From Bradyrhizobium erythrophlei (GTDB lineage: Bacteria; Pseudomonadota; Alphaproteobacteria; Rhizobiales; Xanthobacteraceae), in the NCBI GenBank assembly GCA_900129675.1, contig FSRD01000001.1, forward strand, positions 6,065,501-6,129,500: a stretch of DNA of 64,000 nt, read 5' to 3'. A model generated the notes under the pieces. That model saw nothing but the letters and a program-made list of their open reading frames with translations, was not told the DNA's origin and did not search any database. Shown in pieces: positions 34,297-46,296 of the stretch; positions within the stretch are counted from its first letter, which is position 1; each line of letters begins with the position of its first letter. Made by a program: the position numbers and the translations under genes.

Positions 34297-35366
34297 GCCG
34301 TATCGAAAGAGCATCAGCGAAGTTGGTCGAGTTCAAGCTCGATCAAGCCGTCGGCGGGTCAGGCGTCGCGGCCGTCGACGTCATCATCGTCCAACTGGAA
34401 GATGCGGAGGGCGCGAAAGGCCTAGGCTTCTCGTACGTTCTCGGCGGGGGTGGCGGATTGTCTTTCGCCGCCACCGAGGCGCAGTTGGCGCGCTTCATTC
34501 GAGGGAAAACCCCTGCTCCTCCTCGTGCGACCTGGCAAAACATCGTTCGAGGCTTCAATCGGACAGGCTTCGGACCCAATCTCGTCGGGCTTGCGGCGAT
34601 CGACGTGGCAATGTGGGACATCCGTGCGCGGCGCCAGGGCATTCCGCTCGGCGTCGCGATGGGCGGCGAAAGCCGTCTGATTCCCGTTTACGGCAGCGGC
34701 GGCTTCAATACCCAACAATCTTCGGATGAGGCAGCGGATGTCGCGGCGGCGCATGTTTTACGCGGCATGCGCGCCGTGAAGCCGCGGGTCGGCGGAGTTC
34801 CCAAGGATGCCCAGGTCCTGTCTGCGGTAAAAAGAGCGGTGGGCGACGGCATAGCCCTGATGACCGACGCCAACGAAAAATGCGATTTCGTCACAGCCCG
34901 TCATCTTATGAATGTTGCGCGGGACCATGGCGTTCTGTTCGTGGAGGAGCCGCTTCCGTGGTCGGCCGAGAATGCCTACACACTTCTCAAAGGCGCTGAC
35001 AGCGTCCCGATCGCCGGCGGGGAACACGCTCAGAACCATTCGCAGCTCACCTCCATGATGCGCAATGGAGTACTGGGCGTGGTGCAGCCAGATCTCGCGA
35101 TGATCGGTGGCTTGACGCCGGTTCTCAACCTGAGCGTGGTCGCGGAAGCACTCGGCGTTACCATGAGCCCGCACTTTCTGCATGGGCTCTTCGCGCACAT
35201 CGGCGCGGCTTCGCAATCCGTTCGCTGGCTCGAAGAGTTTCCGCTGCTCGAGGCTTTGTTCGAGGGTTGGCCGGCTCTCGAAGAGGGGCGCATCGCGATA
35301 TCGGCTTCACCCGGACACGGATTGAGTTTGTCGGAAAAGGCCATAGGGCTTCTGAAGAAGACCTAA
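34293..35366 (+). CDS. Enolase-superfamily dehydratase/racemase
   Basis: 357 residues of the mandelate racemase/muconate-lactonising group. Metal ligands are recognisable in LMTDANEKCD (Asp), FVEEPLPW (Glu) and IAGGEHAQN (Glu); AVKPRVGG is at the position of the catalytic KxK, with the first Lys present and the second replaced by Arg. Such enzymes dehydrate sugar or hydroxy acids to 2-oxo-3-deoxy acids. It is coupled to the FAH-family gene by ATGA, so the FAH protein may act on its product. Confidence 0.87.
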   Translation: MSRIERASAKLVEFKLDQAVGGSGVAAVDVIIVQLEDAEGAKGLGFSYVLGGGGGLSFAATEAQLARFIRGKTPAPPRATWQNIVRGFNRTGFGPNLVGLAAIDVAMWDIRARRQGIPLGVAMGGESRLIPVYGSGGFNTQQSSDEAADVAAAHVLRGMRAVKPRVGGVPKDAQVLSAVKRAVGDGIALMTDANEKCDFVTARHLMNVARDHGVLFVEEPLPWSAENAYTLLKGADSVPIAGGEHAQNHSQLTSMMRNGVLGVVQPDLAMIGGLTPVLNLSVVAEALGVTMSPHFLHGLFAHIGAASQSVRWLEEFPLLEALFEGWPALEEGRIAISASPGHGLSLSEKAIGLLKKT

Positions 35367-35370
35367 CTCG

Positions 35371-35667
35371 AAGCACCGAATCCTCAAAAAGCCGGCCTAC
35401 CGGGCGGATCGCTCCGCCCGCCTCCGGTGGGTCGCAAAGGATTTCGTCGGAACGAAGGTCGTCGGCTCTGTCAACCTTGGCTTCGTCCTGATCGCTTTCA
35501 ATTACGTGCTGTCATGGGGACTTGCGATAGCCTACGGCTCCATCGCGCAAAACAAGCTCGATCGCTGGCAGCGCGTGCCGGTGTTCACCTCGTGGGGACT
35601 TGATCCCGCGACGCTGCCGCACGTGCAGTCCCCATCGGGTGGCGTGAGGTGGAGCAAGCGGGAGTGA
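35371..35667 (+). pseudogene. C-terminal fragment of a small membrane protein
   Basis: An open frame without a start encodes KKPAYRADRSARLRWVAKDF, one hydrophobic helix (LGFVLIAFNYVLSWGLAIAY) and a polar tail. It may be a DUF485-like (YjcH) membrane protein, the usual partner of ActP-type permeases, but this is tentative. It is separated from the preceding gene by four bases after the stop. Confidence 0.35.
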
Positions 35668-35902
35668 AAAGGGTGAATACATGTTGAGCGCGACAGTGTC
35701 ATAGCTCACCCAGTATCCCAAGCAACATCCGTCGCAGCATATGGTTTTCCTGTCCGACCTAAGAAGCCTACCTTTGCGATCTCACCACTTATTGCCCGCA
35801 GCGCGACGTCCACCCTTCGGAGACTTGCGGCGGAGCTTTCTCGCCAGAGCTACCATCTTTCGCCGCCGTGGTCTCTGGCATCGATCCGCATAACCTTCTG
35901 TA

Positions 35903-36004
35903 GTTCGACACCAAGGTCGGAATGCCGATGCCGAGATTGACGTAATAGCCGTCGCGCAATTCCTTCGCGGCGCGGGCGGCCATTTGTTCGCGGGTCCAGG
36001 CCAT
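35903..36004 (-). pseudogene. scoB N-terminal fragment (copy 2)
   Basis: The first 34 codons of ScoB (MAWTREQMAARAAKELRDG, YYVNLGIGIPTLVSNY), then the frame leaves the repeat at about 35901 and continues into unrelated sequence to a stop at 35789. Confidence 0.85.
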
Positions 36005-36034
36005 GCGATTTCTCCTGTTTGCGCAACTCGCGCG

Positions 36035-36741
36035 TTACGCCGCCGGACGCGGACGGGTGTTGCGGAATTCGATGCGCTTCTTGGCGGGGTCGACCGCGAT
36101 GATACGCTGCACGAAAATACCCGGCGTGTGGATGTGGTCGGGATCGAGTTGGCCTGCCGGCACCAGATGCTCGACCTCGGCGACGGTGACTTTGGCGGCG
36201 GTCGCCATCATCGGGTTAAAATTGCGCGCGGTCTTGCGATAGATCAGATTGCCCGCGGTATCGCCCTTCCAGGCGTGGACGATGGCGAGGTCGCCGAACA
36301 GCCCGCGCTCCATGAGATATTTCTCGCCATCGAATTCCTTGATCTCCTTGCCGTCGGCAATCAGCGTGCCGACGCCGGTCTTGGTGTAGAAGGCAGGAAT
36401 CCCGGCGCCGCCGGCGCGGATGCGCTCGGCGAGCGTTCCCTGCGGATTGAATTCGAGTTCCAGTTCGCCGGCGAGGTATTGCTGGGCGAACAATTTGTTC
36501 TCGCCGACATAGGACGAGATCATCTTCTTGATCTGGCGCGTCTCCAGCAGCCGGCTCAGCCCGATACCGTCGACACCGGCATTGTTGGAGACCACGGTGA
36601 GGTTTTTCACGCCGGAGTCGCGGATCGCGTCGGACAAGGTCTCGGCGAGCCACACAGGCCAAAGCCGCCGGACATGATCATGATGCCGTCCTTGAGGAGG
36701 CCATCGAGGGCCGATTTAGCGTCGGGGTAAACCTTGTTCAT
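36035..36741 (-). pseudogene. scoA copy 2, 1-nt deletion
   Basis: Identical to scoA at 26774-27481 except for isolated changes and a single-base deletion near 36653 (GCGAGCC where copy 1 has GCGATGCC). The first ~28 residues are in a different frame from the remaining 206. Confidence 0.88.
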
Positions 36742-36820
36742 CGCTGTCAATTCTTCTGGAGGAAGCGCCAAACTGCACATCGTCGGCGGCTCTAGATACC
36801 GTGAGATCGTCAGGCTCAAT

Positions 36821-37128
36821 CTATGTTGGAAGGTAGCTCCGGTAGACCGGCTCGTACATTTGGCTTCTGATGTGTGCCGGCAAATCTTCCGGCGCCGGTA
36901 CTGTTGGGAGGCCGCGCTCATAGGCTACTCTGGCCACATTTACTGCGATATGAGCCGAAACATCGCGAATTCGTGGCAGTGCCGGATAGAGGCTGCCTTG
37001 TTCAAGGTCCGAGTCTTCAACTAGATTTGCCAGCGTGCGCGCAGCACTCATGAACATCTCATCTGTAACGCGCCTCGCACCGCTTGCAATTGCACCCAGG
37101 CCGACTCCTGGGAAAATATAAGAGTTGT
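36821..37128 (-). pseudogene. NAD-malic enzyme C-terminal fragment
   Basis: Encodes NSYIFPGVGLGAIASGARRV, then LVEDSDLEQGSLYPALPRIR, the conserved C-terminal part of malic enzymes, ending at 36821. Upstream it is fused in frame at 37128 to the small-ORF peptide of the dispersed repeat, giving a 178-residue chimeric open frame. The catalytic N-terminal two-thirds are absent. Confidence 0.8.
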
Positions 37129-37799
37129 CCCCGCTCTCGTTGCGAAGATGGAAAACCGTGACCCTTGTGAGGGCGCTGCCTCTTGTCGTTTCGACCGAGG
37201 CTTCTGCCTCGTGCATGAGGTGTCCTCTCCGGTGCGTGCCGAGAGCAGCTTCGCGCAATCGTTTCGAGCCGGCGAGTTCAACTTTGCAAGATTGTGTTAA
37301 TCGTGCCGCCGAGATCGCGTCCGCCACGAGCCTCGAATCCCAAAAAGAGAGGGCCATCGATTGCGTCGGTCGAAATGACCGTAGCGACAGCGGTACTCCA
37401 TTCTCAAGCGTCGTATCGATTGCGTGGAATGATCAGCTGAACGATCAGATTGCCCATAATGGTGGAATGGAAGGCGAGTACCAGGCTGATGCTAGATGAC
37501 GTGTCGTACGGAATTGTCAGCCGGATCGTTGGCCGGACGTAGGTAGCTCGACGTAGGCTGAGGCTCGCTGACAGGGAAGACCTTGACTTGGGTTGTGCCG
37601 CGCTGGCCTGGCCCGTTCTGATTTTTCATCTTTTTGCAGAATACAACGCGCCAAGGCGCAGGCCATCGGGCATGTTGTTTGCGTGCAATGATCCAGCGCA
37701 TTCTGTGGGCTCGAAAATATCAGAAATTGAATGTCAGTCTTGCTCATCGGGGCGCCCGCGCGGGTGCGCAACGACTCAACTATATGCAGGAACCTGGCG

Positions 37800-38096
37800 A
37801 TGAACAAAATGCCTAACTGTAAATCAAGCAGTGGCTCTATGTCGCGCGAACTGGCCATTACAATTGCTGTTGTGTCTTCATTGATGGCAGTCGCCTCGTC
37901 CGCAGTGGCCGGACAGACTATTTCCGACAGAAACTACTGGCCGAGCGAGGTTGCCGCGCACAGATCGCAACCGAAAGCCGCCGCGGCCGGGCCGTTGTCT
38001 TCGTTCGCCTTCGACACCTCTGGGCCGCAACCAGTGGATGTCGCAAAAAGCAAGGGAGCTAATGGATCATACCGGGGTGGACCTCATCCCAGGTGA
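37800..38096 (+). CDS. Small secreted protein (GGPHPR-ending)
   Basis: 98 residues. It starts MNKMPNCKSSSGSM, has a hydrophobic segment (LAITIAVVSSLMAVASSAVAG) fitting a signal peptide and a short mature region ending SYRGGPHPR. It is the intact version of 28208-28442. The upstream in-frame codons from ATG 37731 (MSVLLIGAPARVR) are also conserved in front of the related gene at 57331, so an upstream start or a leader peptide is possible. The function is unknown. Confidence 0.55.
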   Translation: MNKMPNCKSSSGSMSRELAITIAVVSSLMAVASSAVAGQTISDRNYWPSEVAAHRSQPKAAAAGPLSSFAFDTSGPQPVDVAKSKGANGSYRGGPHPR

Positions 38097-38164
38097 AACC
38101 GTCAATCGATTGAACGCCTGAATGCGCTAACAGGCGCCCGAATGAAAACCGGAAGCGGGCTACA

Positions 38165-38999
38165 ATGACCGCAAGGCAGCCTCGCGTGTCCCGTCAGTCG
38201 ATCGTCATCGCCGCCGCTCTGACAGGCGTGCTGTCGCTGGCGATCGGCGCCCATGCTGCTCTGAACCGAGGGGTCCTGGATGCCGGCAAGGCAATCGCAA
38301 CCGAGAACAACGGCAATGCGGTGAAGAAAACCTCAAGGATCGCGTTAGTGATCGGCAACGGTCATTATCCCGATGCCGACGCGCCGCTGAATCAATCGAT
38401 CAACGATGCGCGGGATTGACGGCTTCGCTGCGCAGCAAAGGCTTCAACGTCGACGTCCTCGAAGACGCCAGCAAGGACGGCATGCATCGAGCCATTGATC
38501 GTCTAAAATCGAAGATCGGGCCGGATTCCGTGGTGATGCTGTTTTTCGGAGGCTACGGCGTTCAGGCTGGCGGCGAGAGCTACATGATCCCGGTCGACGC
38601 GGCGATCTGGAAAGGGTCTGACGTGCGCCGCGACGGGCTTAGCATTGAAGCAGTGCTGAACGTGATGAAGGAGCGGGGTGCCGGCGCCAAGCTCGTCGTC
38701 ATCGATGCATCGCGCCGCAATGCGTATGAGCGGCGGTTCCGGACATTCTCCCGCGGCCTGGCGCCGTTCAATGCGCCTGACAACGCGCTGATCCTGACGT
38801 CGACCACGCCGGGCAAGGTTGCCGACGATTCGAGGGGCCGGAACAGCGTGCTGGTGGTTGAACCGCTGAATACCCTCAATGCGCAGGCTGCGGGTGCTGA
38901 GACCATCTTCAACAAGACGGGCGTTGCGGTTTCGCGGGCGTCAGACGGCGAGCAGGTTCCGTCGGTGTCGTCGTCACTGTCTGCGGACGCGGCGCGCTT
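38165..38999 (+). pseudogene. Pseudo-caspase (peptidase C14-like), frameshifted
   Basis: The N-terminus has a hydrophobic signal/anchor (IVIAAALTGVLSLAIGAHAA) and RIALVIGNGHYPDADAPLNQ, the start of a caspase-like domain. The frame stops at 38419 and resumes from about 38416 with SLRSKGFNVDVLED. At the catalytic positions the sequence has FFGGYGVQ (Tyr for His) and VVIDASRRNAYERRF (Ser for Cys), so it would be a catalytically dead caspase homologue. At about 39000 it runs in frame into an unrelated gene fragment. Confidence 0.7.
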
Positions 39000-39309
39000 G
39001 AAGCTCAGTCTCGTCGTGCTCATCCTGCAGGACAATGCCTACGGAATGATCCGCTGGAAACAGGCGACGGACGGCTATCCGGATTTCGGCATGACGTTCG
39101 GCAATCCCGACTTCGTCGCCTATGCGAAGGCCTACGGCATCAACGGCAGCCGCGTGGACAGCGCCGAAGGCTTGGTGCCGACGCTCGAAGCCGCCTTTGC
39201 GGCCGGCGGCGTTCAACTCGTTGCCGTGCCGGTCGACTATTCCGAGAACTCGCGGGTGCTGGTCGACGAGCTGCGTGCCAATGCCGCGAAGAGAGGTGAG
39301 CAAACATGA
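39000..39309 (+). pseudogene. Acetolactate synthase-like TPP enzyme, C-terminal fragment
   Basis: The last ~100 residues of a thiamine-pyrophosphate enzyme: LVVLILQDNAYGMIRWKQ, DFVAYAKAYGINGSRV, LVAVPVDYSENSRVLVDEL. The N-terminal and middle domains are missing; it is fused in frame to the pseudo-caspase. It overlaps the ALDH start, matching the common ALS-like/ALDH gene pair. Confidence 0.75.
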
Positions 39310-40681
39310 TCGAGGTCGTCCAGGCATTCGATCGAGCACTGATCGCCAAGCTCGAGAGCGACGACGCGGCGGCGCTCGAGCGCAAGATTCAAGCTGCCGC
39401 GCGCTCTTCGCCGATCGGGGTGCTTGGCTGAGGCCCCATCAGAGAATCGACATTCTCAGGAAGCTGGCCGGGTTAATGGAGGGCAGGCGTGAGCATTTCG
39501 GTCGTCAAATCGCGCGTGAGGGCGGCAAGCCATTGACCGATGCGCTGATCGAAACCGACCGCGCCATTGATGGCGTGCGGAATGCAGCCGACGAGCTGCG
39601 CGTCATGGCTGGCCAGGAAATCCCGATGGGGCTGACGCCGGCGAGCATCGATCGGCTGGCCTTCACGATCGTCGAGCCGATCGGGGTAGTCGCCGCCATC
39701 TCGGCGTTCAATCATCCCTTAAACCTAATCGTTCATCAGGTCGTGCCCGCGATCGCCGTGGGTTGCCCGGTGATCGTCAAGCCGGCTTTGAGCACGCCGC
39801 TCTCCTGCGTGGATTTCGTGCGCCTGCTCCACGAGGCCGGGCTGCCTCACGATTGGTGCCAGGTCTTTCTTCCCGAGACCAACGCGCTTGCGGAGGCGCT
39901 CGCGACCGATCCGCGGATTGCTTTCCTGAGCTTCATCGGTTCGAGCCGGGTCGGCTGGTATCTCCGGTCGAAGCTACCGCCGGGAACGCGCTGCGCGCTG
40001 GAGCACGGCGGCGCCGCGCCGGCGATCATCGACCGGAGCGCCAATCTCGACCATGTCATCGAGCCTTTGACCAAGGGCGGCTATTACCATGCCGGTCAGG
40101 TCTGCGTGTCGACCCAACGCATCTATGTCCATGCGGATCTTGAATGCGAATTCATCGATCGCTTCGCTGCACGCGTAGGCCGGCTGAAGGTCGGTGATCC
40201 TGTCCTGCCCGACACGGAGATGGGCCCGCTCATTCTGCCCCGCGAGGCCGATCGGGTCTCCGCCTGGATCGATGAGGCCGCTTCGGGCGGGGCGCGCATC
40301 ATCGGGGGCGGACGCGCGAGCTGCACGACGCTGCTGCCGTCGATCGTCGTCAACCCGCGCCGCGACGCCAAAGTCTCGACCCTCGAAGTGTTTGGCCTGA
40401 CGACGTGCGTCTATCTGTTCACGCATCTCGACGGGGCGATCGTCGCAGCGAATGCGCTCCCGCTGGCGTTTCAAGCCAGCATCTTCACCGAGGATCTCCG
40501 GACCGCTTTCGATGCTGCCGAGCGCATTGCCGCCTCGGCCGTGATGGTCAACGACCACACGGCCTTCAGGACGGACTGGATGCCGTTCGCGGGGCGACGC
40601 GAGTCCGGCTACGGTATCGGCGGAATACCCTGGACAACGCGTGAGATGAGCCAGCACAAGATGATCGTGCTCAGGAGATAA
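39306..40681 (+). pseudogene. Aldehyde dehydrogenase, frameshifted near the start
   Basis: The first ~37 residues (MIEVVQAFDRALIAKLES...) are in one frame stopping at 39431. The rest, from about 39400, is a full ALDH domain in another frame: SAFNHPLNLIVHQV, EHGGAAPAII (Glu), GQVCVSTQRIYVH with catalytic Cys, and FAGRRESGYGIGGI. A single indel near 39410 separates the parts. A protein from an internal start would lack the N-terminal segment, so function is doubtful. Confidence 0.75.
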
Positions 40682-40758
40682 GAAGGAGAGAAGCTATGGG
40701 GCGGCCGGCGGAGGTTGTGGCACCTTCATCGTCCATACGAACCGATGGAGGTTGCCCC

Positions 40759-41922
40759 GTGGCCCAAGTCAATGATCTCAGCCGAAGCCTGACCGCGTTT
40801 GATCCGATCTCGACCTTGGTGGTGGTCGTCGAGATGAGCAAGGCGAACTGGCTGGTGAGCGGCGCTGTTCCCGGCGTCGAGCGCCAGCCGTTGAAGAAAC
40901 TGGAGCCGGATGCGACGGCACTGTTACGATTGATCGAGCGGTGGCGGAACGAGGCGGTGCGTGCTGGCCGGCCGATCAGCCGGGTCGCGCTGGCCTATGA
41001 GGCTGGCCGCGACGGCTTCTGGCTGGCGCGCTGGCTTATTGCTCGTGGGATCGAGGCGCATGTCATCCATTCGGCAAGCGTTGCGGTGTCACGCGAGCGC
41101 AAGCGGGCGAAGACGGACCGACTGGATGCGGCGATGTTGATGCGCGTATTCCTGGGATGGTTGCGCGGGGAGCGGGGGCACTGCGGGATGGTGGCGATCC
41201 CGACGATGGAGGAGGAGGATGCGAGGCGCCCGAGCCGCGAGCGCGAGAGCCTTGTCGACGAGCGCTCTCGCATCACCAACCGCATGAAGAGTGCGCTCGC
41301 CCGTCTCGGGATTCGGGGATTCAAGCCGCATCTGCGCAAGGCGCCTGAGCGTCTGGCAGGTCTGCGGACAGCGGAGGGCACGGGCCTGCCGGCAAACATC
41401 ATCGAGGAGTTCCGGCGCGACATGGCTCGGCTGGCACTGGTCCGTGAGCAGATCAGCTCGATCGAGAAGACACGTGCCGAGCGACTCGAGCGGGCCCCCG
41501 ATACAGGGCCGCATGCGATGGTGCGGCTGCTCGCCAGGGTGATCGGTATCGGCATCGAGACGGCGGACATGCTGGTGCAGGAGATCCTGTCGCGGAAGCT
41601 TCGAGATCGAAGAGCGGTGGCGCGCTACGCCGGGCTCACGGGATCGCCCGACGAGAGCGGTTTGAAACGCCGAGAGAAGGGCCTGGCCAAGGCCGGCAAT
41701 GCGCGGGTACGACGGGGGCTGATCCAGTTGGCGTGGCGCTTCCTGATGTTCCAGAAAGACAGTGCGCTGGCGCAGTGGTATCGCACGCGGACCGAGGGGC
41801 CGAGCGGCGCGCGCAAGACGACGATGATCGTGGCGCTGGCGCGCAAGCTGCTGATAGCGCTGTGGCGCCTGGTCACGACCGGCGAGGTGCCGGACGGTGT
41901 CGAGCTGCGGCCGGCGGCGTGA
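40759..41922 (+). CDS. IS110-family transposase
   Basis: 387 residues from GTG 40759, which follows GGAGG; the longer frame from 40696 is probably not translated. The N-terminal DEDD/RuvC-like domain contains ISRVALAYEAGRDGFWLARW and KTDRLDAAML. The C-terminal transposase_20 part has LARVIGIGIETADMLVQEI and RYAGLTGSPDESG. The first acidic residue lies in VVVEMSKANW, where many relatives have Asp. It appears intact. Confidence 0.87.
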   Translation: MAQVNDLSRSLTAFDPISTLVVVVEMSKANWLVSGAVPGVERQPLKKLEPDATALLRLIERWRNEAVRAGRPISRVALAYEAGRDGFWLARWLIARGIEAHVIHSASVAVSRERKRAKTDRLDAAMLMRVFLGWLRGERGHCGMVAIPTMEEEDARRPSRERESLVDERSRITNRMKSALARLGIRGFKPHLRKAPERLAGLRTAEGTGLPANIIEEFRRDMARLALVREQISSIEKTRAERLERAPDTGPHAMVRLLARVIGIGIETADMLVQEILSRKLRDRRAVARYAGLTGSPDESGLKRREKGLAKAGNARVRRGLIQLAWRFLMFQKDSALAQWYRTRTEGPSGARKTTMIVALARKLLIALWRLVTTGEVPDGVELRPAA

Positions 41923-41957
41923 GCAACACTCTAGAACGAGAAAGGACAAACAGGGTT

Positions 41958-41993
41958 CGGCAACCTGACCGCACTTGATGCGCCGGGTTGCCG
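41958..41993 (+). ncRNA. Structured 3' flank of IS110 element (candidate guide RNA segment)
   Basis: A perfect 8-bp stem CGGCAACC/GGTTGCCG encloses a 20-nt loop, 36 bp after the transposase stop. IS110-group elements encode a structured bridge/seek RNA in a non-coding flank. Whether this hairpin is part of one is inference; the element ends are not delimited. Confidence 0.25.
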
Positions 41994-42425
41994 ATGACGA
42001 TCCGAGGTGGCGGCAATCCGCATTCGGCTATGGCTGCAATGCCGCTGAGAGAATGGACCCGCCGCCTCGGAGCCTTGCCCGCAGAAGCGTATGACTGCTT
42101 CATGGTCGGGACCCCATACGGGTTCAACCGAATACAAGCGTGGTTCGCGCGATTGATCGCGGCCAATGGCAGGCTCCCCTCGGATCATCGCACGGCCGAC
42201 CACCCGATCGCCGGCAGCCTGCCGCCGTGCTCGCGTCCGTCAAGGACAAGCCTTCGGCGGCGCTGAAGAAGCGCCGTCCTTGACCGCCGCTGCGCGCGAC
42301 GGCGATGGAAATATGCGGTCGGGACGAAAGAATGCTCGCGGCGCGGGTCGAACAAAAAAATGGAATGCAAAGGACGACCAAAACGACATGACGCCCCTTG
42401 ACAAAGAAAGCCCCATACAAGCGGA
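41994..42425. other. Region between IS110 and acnA, no gene seen
   Basis: An open frame at 41988-42266 has no recognised family. The ~150 bp before acnA are AT-richer (A-tract near 42350) and probably contain its promoter, but no convincing -35/-10 pair with proper spacing was found. Confidence 0.4.
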
Positions 42426-45125
<2,700 letters not shown>

Positions 45126-45134
45126 GGAGCTCGA

Positions 45135-45428
45135 GACGATGTCATCGGGCCCGAGATCGTCGCTGCCGCGGTCCAGGTTCTCGAGGCGCTGGACGCGACG
45201 TCCCGCTGGGACTTTCAGCAGGGCGGATTGGCCGGGATCGAGGCCACGGGCGATCCGCTGCCGCAGGCGACGCTGGAGAGCATCCACCGCACGAAGCTGG
45301 CGCTGAAGGGGCCGCTGACCACACCGGTGGGCGGCGGCTTTCGCTCGGTCAGTGTGCACCTGCGCGAGGAAATCCAGCTGTACGCCAACCTGCGCCCGGC
45401 GCATACGCTCATCCCCTTCGGGCTTTGA
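45135..45428 (+). pseudogene. NAD-isocitrate dehydrogenase N-terminal fragment
   Basis: Begins at GDDVIGPEIVAAAVQVLEAL without its first residues. It continues with LKGPLTTPVGGGFRSVSVHL and NLRPAHTLIPFGL, then a stop at 45428 right before the substrate-binding region. This is the first ~97 residues of an IDH3-type NAD-isocitrate dehydrogenase, cut at both ends. The 5' cut joins it to the acnA stop. Confidence 0.75.
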
Positions 45429-45440
45429 CGCTCTGCCGGA

Positions 45441-46130
45441 TCAAGAGATACCTAGCGCTGGTGGTTCAGATAGTTGTCGGAGTAAGCAAGGAATGCTGGC
45501 CCCCTTGTGAGCCCCGGTCCATTTGGCTGCTGGATCGGATGGCGAGATAGACTTCGGGACGACTTCGCTGGCGGCGCCCCAGGCCGTATCATCGAGGGTT
45601 GCCAGATACTCCTTCACCGCGCGGCTGGCGCTCTTCGGATCGCGGACCTTGTGCCAGTCCAGACCTGCGATCGAGCGTTGCTTATTGGCGTCGGCTTGGA
45701 TCAGGCTCGCATCGACCGCAAAACCTTCGCCACCAACCAGACCGGCCGCAATGCACGCTTTGACGATGCGTTCGAACACGCGGCGAAAAACCTCTCCCTC
45801 ACGGAAGCGCTCGTTGCGGGCACGCGAAACCACCGAATGATCGGGGATAGCGTCTTCGATGCCGAGCCTGCAAAACCAGCGGTAGGCAAGGTTCACCTGC
45901 ACTTCACGACAGAGCAACCGTTCCGAACGGATCGCAAAAACATATCCCACGACCAGCATCCGGATCATCAGTTCCGGATTGATCGACGGGCGCCCCATCG
46001 ACGAATAGTGAGGTGCAAGTTCTCCGCGAAGCCGGGACAGATCGAGAGCAGCATCGATCTTCCGCACCAGATGATCTTCGGGAGCCGCGTCGCTCAGATG
46101 AAACTCGTAGAACAGTTGAACCTTGGTCAC
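45441..46130 (-). pseudogene. IS1182/IS5-type transposase, N-terminal fragment
   Basis: 229 residues: FHLSDAAPEDHLVRKIDAAL, GRPSINPELMIRMLVVGYVF, CRLGIEDAIPDHSVVSRAR and FAVDASLIQADANKQ. This is the DUF772 and early catalytic part of an IS1182-like transposase. Near 45510 the frame shifts (HKG then PAFLAYSDNYL in another frame) and the C-terminal half is missing. Confidence 0.8.
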
Positions 46131-46296
46131 TCTTCAGACGGCCCATCATGGATCGACCTCGCCGCGATTCGCGTCAACAAAACGGAATCACGCTTCGAGG
46201 CATCTCTCAACCAACTTTTACAACAAGATCTGCCAACAAGCGACATTGGCATGCTTTTCCCGGTTTAAAACGCAACGGGTATGAAACGCTTCAAGG

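Larger units (their letters stand above)
35901..38033. repeat. Direct repeat, copy 2
   Basis: Second copy of 26640-28443. It contains a truncated scoB start, a frameshifted scoA, an extra malic-enzyme fragment (36821-37128) absent from copy 1, and the intact form of the small secreted protein gene. The region 35668-35900 before it shows no gene. Confidence 0.9.

Noticed and set aside
42340..42425. TTGACA at 42398 as the acnA promoter
   Set aside because: It lies 22 bp before the start codon, so the matching -10 would fall on the ribosome-binding site.
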